Shown piece after piece: positions 48,149-54,729 of a stretch of DNA of 64,000 nucleotides. Both the position numbers and the translations under genes were made by a program. Origin of the DNA: Chloranthus sessilifolius (Eukaryota > Streptophyta > Magnoliopsida > Chloranthales > Chloranthaceae); assembly GCA_021018995.1 (NCBI GenBank), contig CM037589.1, positions 61,826,101-61,890,100 on the forward strand, in the 5' to 3' direction. The notes under the pieces are model-generated. The model worked only from the letters and a program-made list of their open reading frames with translations, did no database searches and was not told the DNA's origin. Within the stretch, counting starts at the first letter, position 1. Every line of letters begins with the position of its first letter.

Positions 48149-51100
48149 GCTTTTGGCTCTTTTCGCATCTGCTTTCTTCCTGCCCTTCAACTTAAAGACA
48201 GGATTAGTGGAACCAGTTGCCTAAAGCTCTAGTTGGTATATTATAACATATTACATGGTAAGTTGGAATGGATCGATAAAATGGAAGCAACTTTGTCATT
48301 TAAGAATGCATCCTTGTGTTTCACCATCATTTTCCATATCATTTTCTTTTAATTCATAAATTATTTGATCCAGCCACAATTTCTTCTCCCGACTCAATAA
48401 AGTAACAGGAAGCCATTCTATAAATGCAGGTAAATATTATGTTAAAAGAACTACCAGAAGAGGAATTTGGCCCTGGGATTGCCTTCAGAGAATACTCCTT
48501 CCTTGACAATCCACTTCTGCCTAAACAGGTACAATCAAATTCCATTATATGAATATCTAAAGGAGTCCGTATTTTATGTATATCTTTCATTGGTGTTAAA
48601 CGTTTTTCTCGTGATGTCTCCAGGTAAAGGAGTCATGGCTTGATGTACAACTTTGTGAAGAGCAATCGCCAAATTGCTATGTAGCTAATGAAACAAGTCA
48701 CCAAGGAATACTCAGATTTCCTCAGCAAAGCAATGAAGAAACGGTATTCTAATCTCATTAAAATGATGCTCCAAGTGAAGAATTATTATGATTCCACCAG
48801 GAACTTTCTTTGTTTGATTTTTTAGTTGGTGTTGTCTAGGTTTTCGACACTTTTTGTATCAGTAGAGATGTAATTCTATTAGAAAGTCCAAAACAAAAAA
48901 GCTAAATGGGGCACTAAAGAAAAAACCAAAAGAAAAAGAAAAGCGAAGACAAAAAATAAACATCTGAACCAGCAGCCAAGACCACTTGACAGCCATGACT
49001 AACAGGGCTTATAAATCTGCACCCTCCTTATTGGACAACCCTGTGCATTCATTAGACATTCCCACCCATTAAAGCAAGTAGTTCTTCATGGTCCTAGGAT
49101 GATAGAGATTGGGTTGCGCTTTCCTTTAAAATTCATAGGTTCGCTCTCTCCAAATCAACCAAAAAACAGCCATGGGAAGCAACCTAGATAGACCCTTCAA
49201 CCTCTAGTAAAAAGTGTGACAAAAGGGATTCAGCAAGAATGTCGTTGTTGCATAATCTAGGCATGCATCCAACAATGTGAACTCTTCGGTAAAACATCCA
49301 AATCCTAACAGCAGCCAGACAGTAGATGAGTAAGTGTTCAATTGTTTCTTCATTACTATTACCATCACACATCTATTCGCTATGCTCATGCCCCTACTGA
49401 TGAGGTTGTTACCTTTCAGAATCTTGTTCCATGCCACATGCCAAGTTTTAATCCAACACATTGATGGAAGGTATTGATGCCGTTATCCCTTTCCACCAAC
49501 CAGAAGCTTGTTGCAGCGCCCGTAACACTTTATTCCCCATCCCTACCTTGAAACCTTTCTTCTTTTCTGTTGTACAAATCCCTACCCTGTGGTTGCAATG
49601 TTGACGACCTTCCATTGTGCTAGAGGCCCACACCCATACCTTGAAACCTTGTTCGTGTTGTACAATCACATTTTCCCGTAGGGCATTAGGATTGTCCCCA
49701 ACTCTCCACAACCACTTGACCAACATAGCCATGTTCGGATGTTCATATGCCCAATTCGTTTAATACCAAGAACTCCCATCTTTCTTTGAGAAGCATGTCA
49801 TGTCCCAATTGATGAGGTGCATTTTCCACTTACAGCTCCTAAACGCTCCAAGGGAAATGGGACAGATAATACACCGGTAAGTTAGACAACGTGGCCTTAA
49901 TGACGGTGACTCTCCCACCGATTGAGAAAAGATTTCCTTTTGAAATGGACAATATATGGTCCACCCTGTCAGTCATTGATCTCATAGGTACTTAAAAGGT
50001 TTATATAAGAAGAGAGGCAAGCCAAGATACTTGGATGGGAGACTACCCATGCTGCTACCAAAATAAGTAGCAGCATGGGATATTGTTATGACAATTAACC
50101 ATTTAACCTCAAGCTTGTTTCTTTCCTCGATTTCCACCACGGACATATTTCTCTTCTCTTCGATGTGACTGATATAATCAATTTTAGCAGCAATGTAATC
50201 CTGCGCTGTCATAATGACCCCGGAACTTTCTTTATTCCTTTTTTTTAAGAATTCCTTGAGCCACCTTAATTTGGAAGACGGGATGAACTCAGCAAAACCC
50301 GCCACAGTCCAAGATTGCCATTTCTCTCAAAAGATATCACGAAAAAAAAAAAACTCTTGTTGTAGAAACATCTGTTTGAACCTAAAAGGTCTAGGTCCCC
50401 AACCTCATCCAAAGCCGACAAAATTACCAGGATATGTGATCTGATGGCGTATTAATGAGCCTCTAATGACCAGCTTTTGATTGTGTTCCTCCCAATCCGT
50501 GGTCCAGATTTTTTGACACTTTAGAGATGTTTGTTGAGTTAAATTACAACTTAGGTTTCTTTAGTCTTATTGGTTAACTTTTCTATGGATAATCTGGGAT
50601 CAAATCTGCGATCTCCGGTGGAAGGGCATTAGTAGGACTTGGCCTTTTTCTCTCGTTGGGTGCGCTTCCGCTAGGGCGACGGCTCTCGTATTTGTTTCTG
50701 GGACCCCTGGGTGGAGGACAGGCAGCTCAAAGAATTGTTTCCGTCTATTTTCAGCATCGCGACAAATCCCCGTGGAGTTGTGGTTACCTTTTATTCGGAA
50801 CCCGAAGGGGGAACGGCTGGGATTTGGTCATGAGGAGGAAGGCCCTTTTCTGCGCCTGTTGGTGGGGCTGTACGGGGCTAATAGAAATGCCTCTGGAGTT
50901 GATGCCAAGATCTGGGTGCCTAGCAAGAATGGAGAGTTCACCACCAAGTCTTACTTCCGGAGGATTTTGAACTGGCCGCTAATTAGGTATGAATGGGCTA
51001 ACTTGCGGAAGGCTGCTGCCCCTCCCAAAGTAAAATTCTTTACATGGCTTTTGCTCAAAGAGAGGATCCTCACGCGGGACCAGCTGATCCGAAGGGGGAA

Positions 51101-52547
51101 AGAGATTCAGAATGTGTGTGCCATGTGCCTTCAATCGGAAGAATCCGTTGCTCACCTATTTCTTCATTATTCGACGGCTTGCGAAATCTGGGGGATTATT
51201 CTTAAGTCGTTTGATATGATGTGGGCCTGCCCATATTCCATCTCTCAGCAATTTCTATCCTGGTTTGGGGCGGGTCTCAAAGGCCAGCTGGGAGGTGGGC
51301 TTTTTTGCGGTGGTTTGGAGCATCTGGCTCAAGAGAAACAATCACATCTTCGGTCGGAAATGTCTCCTTGTGGGGATGGTCCTAAAGACTGTTTGGGACT
51401 TTATGTACGCTTGGGTGGTGTTGAGTAAGGAGGGGGCCGAGGGGGGACACCGTCATTGGGACCCGGGCTAGGCCTTTAGTCGGGTTGTCTAGCTGCCGGG
51501 CCTGTTTCTTTTTCCCATTCTCCCCCCTCTCCTTTGTTTTCCTTTTTTGTATGTTTTTTTCCTTTTCTTTTCTATCCTTTCTTCTTTTTTGGTCAGTTTG
51601 TCCACCTTTCATTGAATCTGAAGGGTCAATCCCGAGGCGGAAAAACAGATGCAGTCCAAACTGTGCTGAAATATCTGCTCAACTACGTGTCTCTTAAAAC
51701 TGAAGACGTGACTGTTTCTCTTCCCAGATACACCAGAAAACCGCAGCAGATATCAGTTTCCATAAGACTGCTCTGCGCATTGAATGTCTTACCCGCAAGC
51801 CCAATATCCTTACAGTTGAAAGACATACACAACTGGACCAAGTCACTTTCAAAGATTTTGTAAACTAGTGCCAGAGGGCGTTAACTTAGGCACAGGCAGC
51901 CAGAGGACACTGAGGTTATAAATGCTCAAATGAAATATCATTCGTAAAGGGAAATAGATGTCTGGTTAACACCTCTTAGGAAATGCCCTTTTTCTGGAAT
52001 CATTGAACAATTACTCCACGACATTTTGGGAAATTAACAAGAACAAACATTAGTCTGTTTTTGTATACTGTTGGAGTATGAAAGTGATTCCTAAATTGTA
52101 GACACGGGTGTGGTCGCTCCACTCTACACTTCAATTTACTTGCCTCTTATAAGGTGCCGTTGATTTCACTAGGAACCAGCTGACCATAAATTTTCTCACA
52201 GTTCACAAGGGTATTCTCCACATACAAGAATGTGAAGGTCATACAGCTCTCATCCATGGTGAATGCCTTCCAAGGTTTCAACAATAAGGCAAGTTTGTCT
52301 CTTATTCTTTTATATATCTTTCTGAGTAGCTGATCAGAAAATATGTTGGATGATGAAAAGTTTTATGAATTATGAGCAGGCAAGAGAGGAGAAGTTCAGG
52401 AGCCGTGTGAAGCGGTATGTCGGAATTTGGTGCTGTGTGGAGAACCATGAACCTGGGCACATCTATTACGACATGTACTGGGATGAAAAAGCTGACTGGA
52501 AACCAGCTCCACCAGCAACGCGTGAGGATGACCATCCTCCATGGTAG
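17945..52547 (+). CDS. XEG113: XEG113-like arabinosyltransferase (GT77), 13 exons, complete
   Basis: Golgi type II membrane glycosyltransferase that adds arabinose to hydroxyproline-linked chains of extensins (role known from Arabidopsis XEG113). Exons: 17945-18116, 23534-23857, 24001-24206, 27142-27247, 34657-34913, 35084-35219, 38671-38765, 38881-38934, 43048-43161, 48430-48528, 48624-48743, 52202-52288, 52380-52547. They sum to 1938 nt and 645 residues, almost the length I recall for the Arabidopsis protein. Residues 13-38 form the signal anchor. The nucleotide-sugar transferase domain starts near residue 110 (VKDNVIIVTFGNYAF) and holds the DXD motif, DTD at 227-229 (LMCDTDMVWLK). The C terminus has the conserved KRYVGIWCC and GHIYYDMYWDE blocks. 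All exon phases agree and no stop interrupts the frame. The last intron is GC-AG. Introns 1, 3, 4, 6, 8, 9 and 11 exceed 2.9 kb. The ATG at 17945 was chosen because it starts the basic-then-hydrophobic anchor. Confidence 0.93.
19300..21970 (+). mobile_element. decayed Copia element, 5' end missing, 3' LTR present
   Basis: In order: integrase tail (about 19330-19500; PHVFGCLRFA, KAYTCYDPM), reverse transcriptase (about 20340-20840; LATHKRWNLYQFDVKSVFLH, then NVGYRRSHYDHTLFVTR and a damaged IGDDEEEI where YVDD would be), connecting region (20883-21083; YKHIDGLM.., RLVGKLIHLTMKYLDIAYAV) and RNase H (about 21180-21560; GEYRAVSLGAHKG, LYSDDEVALYIAKSPVYHER). A polypurine tract GAGGGGGA (21615-21622) precedes the 3' LTR, beginning TGTTGGTGTGCC at 21624. 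Many stops. No 5' LTR was seen. Confidence 0.85.
21624..21970 (+). repeat. Copia 3' LTR with internal 77-bp duplication
   Basis: Starts TGTTGGTGTGCC directly after the polypurine tract. Contains a 77-bp direct duplication starting at 21796 and 21873 (TCTTCTCTAA.TGTAATTTAC, GTTGACTTCCCCCATGAGTC in both). The right border is approximate. Confidence 0.65.
22001..22030. repeat. T14-G16 homopolymer junction
   Basis: Fourteen T followed by sixteen G. The G run could form a quadruplex and is a typical site of sequencing error. Confidence 0.9.
22900..23440. repeat. diverged direct duplication in XEG113 intron 1
   Basis: Words around 22915-22990 (GAAACCATCCACAATCCACA, TTGTTCAGCTTCATATTT) recur at 23275-23330 (GAAACTGTCCACAGTCCATG, TTGTTCAGTTTCATATTT), and the TTTGCTTCTAGGTATGCC / CTTGCCTCTAGGTTTAC blocks recur as well. 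Confidence 0.6.
23534..23857 (+). CDS. XEG113: XEG113 exon 2 (residues 58-165)
   Basis: Acceptor TTTCAG at 23533; donor GTAAAT at 23858; starts in phase 1 and ends in phase 1. Encodes the Pro/Asn-rich stem and the start of the transferase fold (VKDNVIIVTFGNYAFLDFIL, NWVKHLTDLKVFNLLV). Potential N-glycosylation site NST. Confidence 0.95.
24001..24206 (+). CDS. XEG113: XEG113 exon 3 (residues 166-234), DXD motif
   Basis: Acceptor TTATTAG ending at 24000; donor GTATGT at 24207. Encodes GAMDTKLLYALYWKGVPVFD, VGWGSPTFHKMGREKVILID and LMCDTDMVWLK with the metal/nucleotide-sugar binding DTD. Intron 2 before it is only 143 bp. Confidence 0.97.
24207..27141 (+). other. XEG113 intron 3 (2.9 kb), no element identified
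   Basis: AT-rich intron sequence. I could not assign any transposon or gene within it. Confidence 0.6.
27142..27247 (+). CDS. XEG113: XEG113 exon 4 (residues 235-269)
   Basis: Acceptor GGAACAG at 27141; donor GTGAAT at 27248; ends in phase 1. Encodes NPLPYFTRFPGADILTSSDQ and VIPTVADDRLEIWEQ. Confidence 0.96.
28105..28380 (-). mobile_element. RTE LINE 3' fragment (minus)
   Basis: On the minus strand it ends with the RTE tail; on the plus strand this reads CATCATCATCCTCATCACAT and CCCATCTATTTGGGGTCGGC. The coding part encodes the RTE C-terminal basic block. Truncated at both sides. Confidence 0.75.
28862..28960 (+). mobile_element. tRNA-derived SINE
   Basis: Contains a tRNA-like head with an A-box-like TAGGCTGTAGCACAATGG and a B box GGTTCGAGCCC, followed by an A-rich tail (AAATAAATAAAAAATAAA). 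Similar copies lie at 53573 (plus) and 58565 (minus). A real tRNA is unlikely because no cloverleaf acceptor stem pairs up. Confidence 0.6.
29105..29452. mobile_element. palindromic MITE family, complete copy
   Basis: The two arms are inverted copies: left GATGGGCATCTACGCC, AAACCATTGATTAC, CAATCTTCCACACAGGGGAT, CATCAGACAG, GTGGCCCTAAACTCAC; right the complements in reverse order (GTGACTTTAGGCCATTTTAT, CTGTCTGATG, CTTGTGTGGAAGATTG, GCAATGTATGGTTT, GTAGGTGCCCACC). The whole unit is a fold-back of about 340 bp with no coding capacity. Other copies lie at 10.5, 12.6, 16.6, 31.3, 31.85, 32.5, 32.9, 33.3 and 33.7 kb. Confidence 0.8.
29860..30275 (-). pseudogene. Copia RNase H fragment (minus)
   Basis: Read on the minus strand it gives HLDAVYKVLDT, DYADVNWAESLSNRKLTT, GGNLVTWRTKNQ, SSAKAEYRDIS and EGMWM, the connecting and RNase H blocks of Copia. 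Several stops; no LTR adjacent. Inserted in XEG113 intron 4. Confidence 0.8.
30721..30848. repeat. degenerate TATCAGG tandem array, left part
   Basis: Repeats of TATCAGGTATCAG / CAGTCATCAG words, interrupted by the hAT element; the array resumes at 34296-34375. Rejoining the two sides, minus one 8-bp duplication, gives a continuous array. Confidence 0.85.
31305..31580. mobile_element. palindromic MITE family copy
   Basis: CTTCCACACAAAGGATCTTA, CATCCGACAG, TTTTAAGTGGCACAAATC in the left arm and GATGTGTGCCACGTAGAG, TGTGTGAAAAATTAGG in the right. Confidence 0.65.
31817..32225. mobile_element. palindromic MITE family copy, long form
   Basis: Arms extend to GGGGTACCATTGTTTGTGCT on the left and GACATGGGTGCGAACAG on the right, so the family's true termini may carry the GGTACC...TTTGCGCC words. 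Core CAGACGGTCATTTTTTATTC ... GGAATAAAAAATTTACCGTC. Confidence 0.7.
32403..32807. mobile_element. Mutator-like MITE with perfect 9-bp target duplication
   Basis: Terminal inverted repeats of more than 50 bp: GGAGCCATTACTTGCACATA, then TGGCCCTTGCACATAGTTTA, AAAGAAAGA; the right end is the complement. Target duplication TTTTATTTA at 32394-32402 and 32808-32816. The interior includes a piece of the palindromic MITE (about 32498-32595). Its ends resemble those of the element at 15925-17629. Confidence 0.85.
32829..33060. mobile_element. palindromic MITE family copy, left arm
   Basis: GGGTACCTCTATTTGCGCCA, GATGGAGATCATTTTTCACC, CTTCCACAATGGATCTGGAG, ACCATCAGACAG, CAAAAAGTGGCCCTAACATC, then lost at the core. 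Confidence 0.65.
33285..33610. mobile_element. palindromic MITE family copy, diverged
   Basis: Left arm GACTGCTTTGAATCAGGCGA, right arm CATGATCTCAAGGTCCATGG and AAAACAATCTCCATTATTTG. The core is replaced by unrelated sequence. Confidence 0.55.
33700..34060. mobile_element. palindromic MITE family copy, complete
   Basis: Left arm ATTGATTGCTTTGAATCAGA, GATGGAGATCGTTTTTCACC, CCCCAAAAAATGGCCCTAAA; right arm GGGCCATTTTTTGGGGATCT, GATCTCAAGATCTATTGTGT, AAAAACGATCTCCGTCATCT. A near-perfect fold-back. Confidence 0.8.
34296..34375. repeat. TATCAGG tandem array, right part
   Basis: Continuation of the array split by the outer hAT element. Confidence 0.8.
34657..34913 (+). CDS. XEG113: XEG113 exon 5 (residues 270-355)
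   Basis: Acceptor ATCCACAG at 34656; donor GTGGGA at 34914; phases 1 then 0. Encodes VTGAYNIGIFHWRPTDPVKK, QNGFNELMHKQLGPSV, VYAFDGMLKLGILPASIF and CSGHTYFVQ. Confidence 0.97.
35084..35219 (+). CDS. XEG113: XEG113 exon 6 (residues 356-400)
   Basis: Acceptor GTTGACAG at 35083; donor GTAATC at 35220; ends in phase 1. Encodes AMYQQLRLEPYAVHTTFQYA and GTEGKRHRLREAMAFYDQPE. Intron 5 before it is 170 bp. Confidence 0.97.
36660..37575 (+). mobile_element. RTE LINE fragment (reverse transcriptase and C-terminal tail)
   Basis: Encodes the RTE active-site region as SPWCMSFVDDVGVIAQ (FVDD box), then further on KATVRSVLLYGAKCWATKNG and WFEHVNWR-like blocks, and ends in the typical RTE tail (CGACCCAAGATGATGATGAT). 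Many stops and an internal deletion. Confidence 0.85.
37620..37905. repeat. degenerate minisatellite, unit about 60 bp
   Basis: Repeats of the words GGTCATTTCA, AAAATGGTAATTTT and TTGATTCAAGAA occur about four times with many changes. Confidence 0.6.
37940..38290. repeat. degenerate minisatellite, unit about 65-70 bp
   Basis: Repeated words CCTTGGAGATGGCCAAGG, GGCACA.TCAAGGAGGTGATG and CACTTGACCCTTGG recur about five times between 37940 and 38290. Confidence 0.7.
38440..38578 (+). mobile_element. RTE LINE 3' tail
   Basis: GGCTTGGAGGGAAACAGTGA, AAATCGACCCCAAATAGATG and GGGACAAAGCGGTGATGAT are the last bases of the RTE family. The upstream part is a GATAAAGATA-rich low-complexity stretch. Confidence 0.7.
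38671..38765 (+). CDS. XEG113: XEG113 exon 7 (residues 401-432)
   Basis: Acceptor TTTACAG at 38670; donor GTAAGT at 38766. Encodes GGFLSFKPSIPKSLLLDGEH and TVETHFSLINYQ. Confidence 0.97.
38881..38934 (+). CDS. XEG113: XEG113 exon 8 (residues 433-450)
   Basis: A micro-sized 54-nt exon between TTCTCCAG and GTGAGT. Encodes LKQIRVALAIALLLNRTL, which fits the conserved helix after the substrate domain; NRT is a potential glycosylation site. Confidence 0.95.
39700..39960. repeat. AAAT run and degenerate TTTAGG/GGGTTTAG repeats
   Basis: An (AAAT)n run at about 39708-39732, then repeated ATTTAGAAATTAGGGTTTAG-like words. They resemble plant telomere units (TTTAGGG) but are too irregular to be a telomeric array. 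Confidence 0.6.
40170..40330. repeat. perfect 37-bp inverted repeat with 22-bp direct repeat
   Basis: Left arm 40170-40206 begins GCTGAAGATTCGGTTAATCA; right arm 40294-40330 is its exact complement and ends TGATTAACCGAATCTTCAGC. The loop is 87 bp. AAGGCAGTCTTTTGAAAATG CC occurs inside the loop (about 40262) and again after the right arm (about 40356). The transcript of this intron would form a long hairpin. Confidence 0.9.
40787..41790. mobile_element. ATCGG-family element, interrupted by a hAT MITE
   Basis: Left end GCAAGGTCTCAAACTGG with TTTCGGTATCGAGTATTGGT; right end GGTATCGATTTCC ... ACGTATCGGTATCCGCTGAT and CTTCGCACCATGC. The flanks TCCTAT (40781-40786) and TCCTAA (41791-41796) fit a 6-bp duplication with one change. 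Same family as 60512-61534. Confidence 0.6.
40953..41703. mobile_element. hAT MITE with triplicated 106-bp unit
   Basis: Inverted ends TAGGGCTGTCAATGGGCCAG and (read inversely) TGGGACTGCCAATGGGTCAG. Target duplication AGTCCGAT / AGTCTGAT (40945-40952, 41704-41711). Inside, a 106-bp unit starting ACACTCATATTTTAATGATA repeats at 41167, 41273 and 41379. A (TA)n run lies near 41556-41586. Confidence 0.85.
42080..42760 (-). mobile_element. LTR-like fragment, minus orientation
   Basis: Read inversely it contains GAGTGTGATTCTCTCAAAAT, AGAGTGATTCTTCTATACGT and GTTGGTGCGAAGCC, matching 55980-56060 on the plus strand (GTGATTCTCTCAAAACTTGG, GAGCGATTCTTCTTTTCGCG). The profile suits an LTR, perhaps a solo one. 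Borders unknown. Confidence 0.5.
43048..43161 (+). CDS. XEG113: XEG113 exon 9 (residues 451-488)
   Basis: Acceptor TTTTTAG at 43047; donor GTAATG at 43162. Encodes VMPPIWCRLDRLWFQHPGIL and AGTMTRQPFLCPLDHVFE. Confidence 0.97.
43384..44530 (-). mobile_element. Copia fragment (LTR, RNase H, end of reverse transcriptase), minus
   Basis: On the minus strand, 44505-44317 encodes YSVFVKRSMYRWTILQAYID with a YIDD-like box, and 44148-43885 encodes RQRHTSSNLVYRILRYLSHL, VTWKSKKQNVVARSFVEAEY, the Copia RNase H. An LTR-like stretch follows to about 43384. Immediately left, the sequence AAGCTCTGATACC (about 43371-43383) is the complement of a Copia primer-binding site, on the unexpected side of that LTR. 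Confidence 0.75.
45116..45680. repeat. TTAATTAGCCCTAAtc minisatellite
   Basis: About 18 degenerate repeats of a roughly 30-bp unit (GGTTAATTAGCCCTAA..., AGGATTAACTGGCTAATC). Copies are more regular between 45380 and 45600. Confidence 0.85.
45782..45965. mobile_element. fragment of a CATAGTGAC/TTCGG-type element
   Basis: Begins CATAGTGACAAATTTCGGCA and continues with repeated CGAAATTTC and TTTCGGCAAAATTC words, like the left end of the U1-bearing element at 60540. No right end found. Confidence 0.5.
46700..47120 (-). mobile_element. L1 LINE 3' end, minus
   Basis: Minus-strand coding, 47116-46850, gives CAVFAVFWCIWLERNARIF, the segment after the L1 zinc-binding domain. The 3' untranslated part runs to a poly(A) that reads as T at 46709-46725 on the plus strand. 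Confidence 0.85.
47308..47328. repeat. C21 homopolymer
   Basis: Twenty-one C in a row; candidate i-motif/quadruplex and a likely sequencing-length uncertainty. Confidence 0.9.
47733..47784. repeat. (TA)n microsatellite
   Basis: Long TA run; a second CT/TA compound run lies at 48068-48144. Confidence 0.95.
48430..48528 (+). CDS. XEG113: XEG113 exon 10 (residues 489-521)
   Basis: Acceptor AATGCAG at 48429; donor GTACAA at 48529. Encodes VNIMLKELPEEEFGPGIAFR and EYSFLDNPLLPKQ. Confidence 0.97.
48624..48743 (+). CDS. XEG113: XEG113 exon 11 (residues 522-561)
   Basis: Acceptor TCTCCAG at 48623; donor GTATTC at 48744. Encodes VKESWLDVQLCEEQSPNCYV and a variable segment with a potential glycosylation site NET. 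Intron 10 before it is 95 bp. Confidence 0.95.
48835..50460 (-). mobile_element. decayed L1 LINE 3' half, minus
   Basis: Minus-strand frames give, in order, LGPRPFRFKQMF, SKLRWLKEFLKKRNKESSGV, AMLVKWLWRVGDNPNA, AWNKILKGNNLISRGMSI and SNEETIEHLLIYCLAAVRIW, the L1 ORF2 region from behind the endonuclease and reverse transcriptase to the zinc-binding domain; the reverse transcriptase core itself is missing. Frames change repeatedly. Confidence 0.85.
50590..51610 (+). mobile_element. L1 LINE 3' end, plus, with a late frameshift
   Basis: The frame 50772-51300 encodes AKIWVPSKNGEFTTKSYFRR, APPKVKFFTWLLLKERILTR and a zinc-binding domain with CAMCLQSEESVAHLFLHYST. At about 51300 the frame shifts; the other frame continues VGFFAVVWSIWLKRNNHIFG to a stop at 51471. 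The 3' part is T-rich. Degree of decay is lower than in the minus-strand copy. Confidence 0.9.
52202..52288 (+). CDS. XEG113: XEG113 exon 12 (residues 562-590)
   Basis: Acceptor TCTCACAG at 52201. Encodes FTRVFSTYKNVKVIQLSSMV and NAFQGFNNK. It ends at AAG|GCAAGT, a GC donor with otherwise consensus bases. Confidence 0.93.
52289..52379 (+). other. XEG113 intron 12, GC-AG type (91 bp)
   Basis: Starts GCAAGT and ends GAGCAG. Exon phases on both sides are 0 and the protein continues without gap, so the GC donor is the best reading; no usable GT donor keeps the frame at this place. Confidence 0.8.
52380..52547 (+). CDS. XEG113: XEG113 exon 13 (residues 591-645 and stop)
   Basis: Encodes AREEKFRSRVKRYVGIWCCV, GHIYYDMYWDEKADWKPAPP and ends EDDHPPW-TAG. 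The two last bases of the family's C terminus agree with a full-length protein. The words GATGACCATCCTCCATGG around the stop are repeated just downstream at 52553-52570. Confidence 0.97.
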   Translation, partial: AREEKFRSRVKRYVGIWCCVENHEPGHIYYDMYWDEKADWKPAPPATREDDHPPW

Positions 52548-53570
52548 AGCTGATGATGACCATCCTCCATAGCTTTCCCAGCCTCGAATCCACATCATTG
52601 GAATTCCCCGACTTCTCTTATCTTATGCAGGATGGGACTACTGTCTAGACATGTATACTGGCTGAGGTAGAGAAACCACCCCCCCAGCCCCATACAAGGG
52701 GGCAGATAGGTATTGGTACCAATTGCAAAAAGTTTTGACATTTAGCCATTATATTCTGTCAAAGTGAACTTTTCCAAAATTTGTAACATTCAAAATTTTG
52801 AAATAATGACAAAATCGCGTATTATCGCCAGGTTTGGTGTAGATCCATATGGCTTAATGGTTTGATTCTCTATTATCCTTTTCTTGTATGAATGGTTAAT
52901 GGGAAAATACCCTGGTACTCCCAATTTAACTTAAATGACATTTGAATCTTCTCGGAGACATCCCAGATGCCTGGCAGAAAAACTATAATTTTCCCATACA
53001 GATGTAACAAGGATCCTAAATTTCGGAACATGTGTTACTAGAGCACAAATCGATGTTTACTTAAAAAACAAGCACACAAGCTATCATCTAAAAATTTCAT
53101 CACGGCATGAGTCCCCAAATTTTCCATATTGGTATCATATCCTCAACGGAAAGTAAAATCATATCACCTAAAACTTAAATTGACTTTGTATAAGGCAACC
53201 AACCCATTTGAAATGGCTCACCAAATTGGGGTGTAGCACATTTACACATGGTTCATCAAGTGTACCATGTGGTTAGGACTTTGATAAATGATTCGGTCAA
53301 TTGTATTGAAGAAACATCACCATCATGTAATTCAAAGCAGCCAAATGCTTTTAAAATGAACGGCTAGCAAGTAAATCTCTAAAATCAGTTTGTCATTTGA
53401 CACCATAGATACTTATATCTTCGAATGATGTCACAGTTGATGAAAAATGTGCCACATCTATAAAAAACAAAAAGTGACCCGCCCCCACCATTTGGAACAA
53501 GTCAGTTGCCATTTATTAGATCATTTTTTTGCCTGATATACTGTAACACGTTTTACTGGGGTTGCCAATA
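52548..53570. other. XEG113 3' flank; nothing further recognised
   Basis: Should contain the 3' untranslated region. No clear poly(A) signal was chosen. No gene or transposon recognised. Confidence 0.5.
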
Positions 53571-53572
53571 AG

Positions 53573-53665
53573 AGAATATTGAGAACACCAAGTACAATTG
53601 ATAACATTACAATCTTGAGGAGGTAGGTTCAATCCCAGCTTATCCGCTAAAAAAATAAAATAAAA
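53573..53665 (+). mobile_element. tRNA-derived SINE
   Basis: tRNA-like head with B box AGGTTCAATCCC and an A-rich tail (AAAAAAATAAAATAAAAAAC). Related to 28862-28960. Confidence 0.5.
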
Positions 53666-54720
53666 AACCACATATATATAGATTTCATTCAGGTAATCAT
53701 TAATAATTTCTTTGCTTTACCTCAAACTTGCTTTCCAGGTCATTAGAACCTCAAGTGCACCTTCCACTAATTCCCAGTAACATTGTTTTCTCACTAGTAA
53801 TTACGCAACTTTCTGTCAATCTCTTCTCAATACTAACTCCTCTTCTGACATCGCCCTTCCATTCGTGCATTGTCATCCTACAAAGCCCATCAGTTTTGAT
53901 GGAATCTTTGGCCAATAATGTACCACACGAAACCATTGGCTGGGTATGGGGGTTTACCCACTAAATAACATATAAGCCCCCCTTTTTAGCAAAAGAAGTG
54001 CATGCTGTTCAAGATATCACCATTCCCCATGGTCAAAAGCAAATGCACTGTCCCCACTAATTAGTTTTTCTAATCTTTGTACTGCCATGGCCTCCAAATA
54101 TGAAAGTATAACACTGGGGATCGCCAGTACTTCGAAATCAAACAAAACATTACACTAGCATAGAACAAAGAGAAATAACTAGTAATTCTCCCTCAACCAT
54201 TTTGTACAGAACCAAAAGAGTAATTAGAAGTTCAACGAGTATAAGCCCATTTTCAGAATAAAATGTTCAGGGAAAAGCATATGAACCACATGCGACTTCA
54301 TCGATGGAAAGGTCAAAAAGGACATTAGCATCCGACTTCATCGATGGAAAGGTCAGGTAGTCTTGACAAAATGTTGGGACAGCAATTTCGCAATCTCCAG
54401 AAATCCAACCTTCTCTCTCCCATCAAAAATGGTCTTCAACTTCTCATCACAATGAATCTCTTTCTTATTTGCAGGGTTCTGCAAGAATCCACAAACATTT
54501 CATCAAAACCTTTTTTTTTCAAAAAACAAATCATGGAAGTACTTTATTTCTCTTAAGAAAATTTAAGGGGAACCACAATCAGAAGAATATACGCATTTAA
54601 GATCATCAATTTCCACTCAATCTCTGATCACATATGATTATCAATCTCCATTATAGTTACCAATGGGTATTGATCCTGTTGAGTCATCATGTTGATGATC
54701 ATCAAACATCCATCTTCTCA
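53666..54720. other. intergenic; nothing recognised
   Basis: A direct repeat CGACTTCATCGATGGAAAGGTCA occurs at about 54294 and 54332 (period 38). No gene. Confidence 0.5.
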
Positions 54721-54729
54721 TTAAACAAA

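Larger units (their letters stand above)
43162..48429 (+). other. XEG113 intron 9 (5.3 kb)
   Basis: Holds a minus-strand Copia fragment, a TTAATTAGCC minisatellite, a CATAGTGAC-type element end, a minus-strand L1 tail, a C21 tract and two microsatellites. The stretch 44530-45110 shows nothing recognisable. Confidence 0.8.
48744..52201 (+). other. XEG113 intron 11 (3.5 kb) with two opposed L1 fragments
   Basis: A minus-strand L1 remnant (48835-50460) is followed by a plus-strand L1 remnant (50590-51610). The rest, 51620-52201, has no recognised content. Confidence 0.85.

Noticed and set aside
52350-52379. extending XEG113 exon 13 upstream in frame without a GC donor
   Set aside because: The upstream sequence in this frame is not conserved and would need loss of exon 12; the GC-AG intron keeps full homology.
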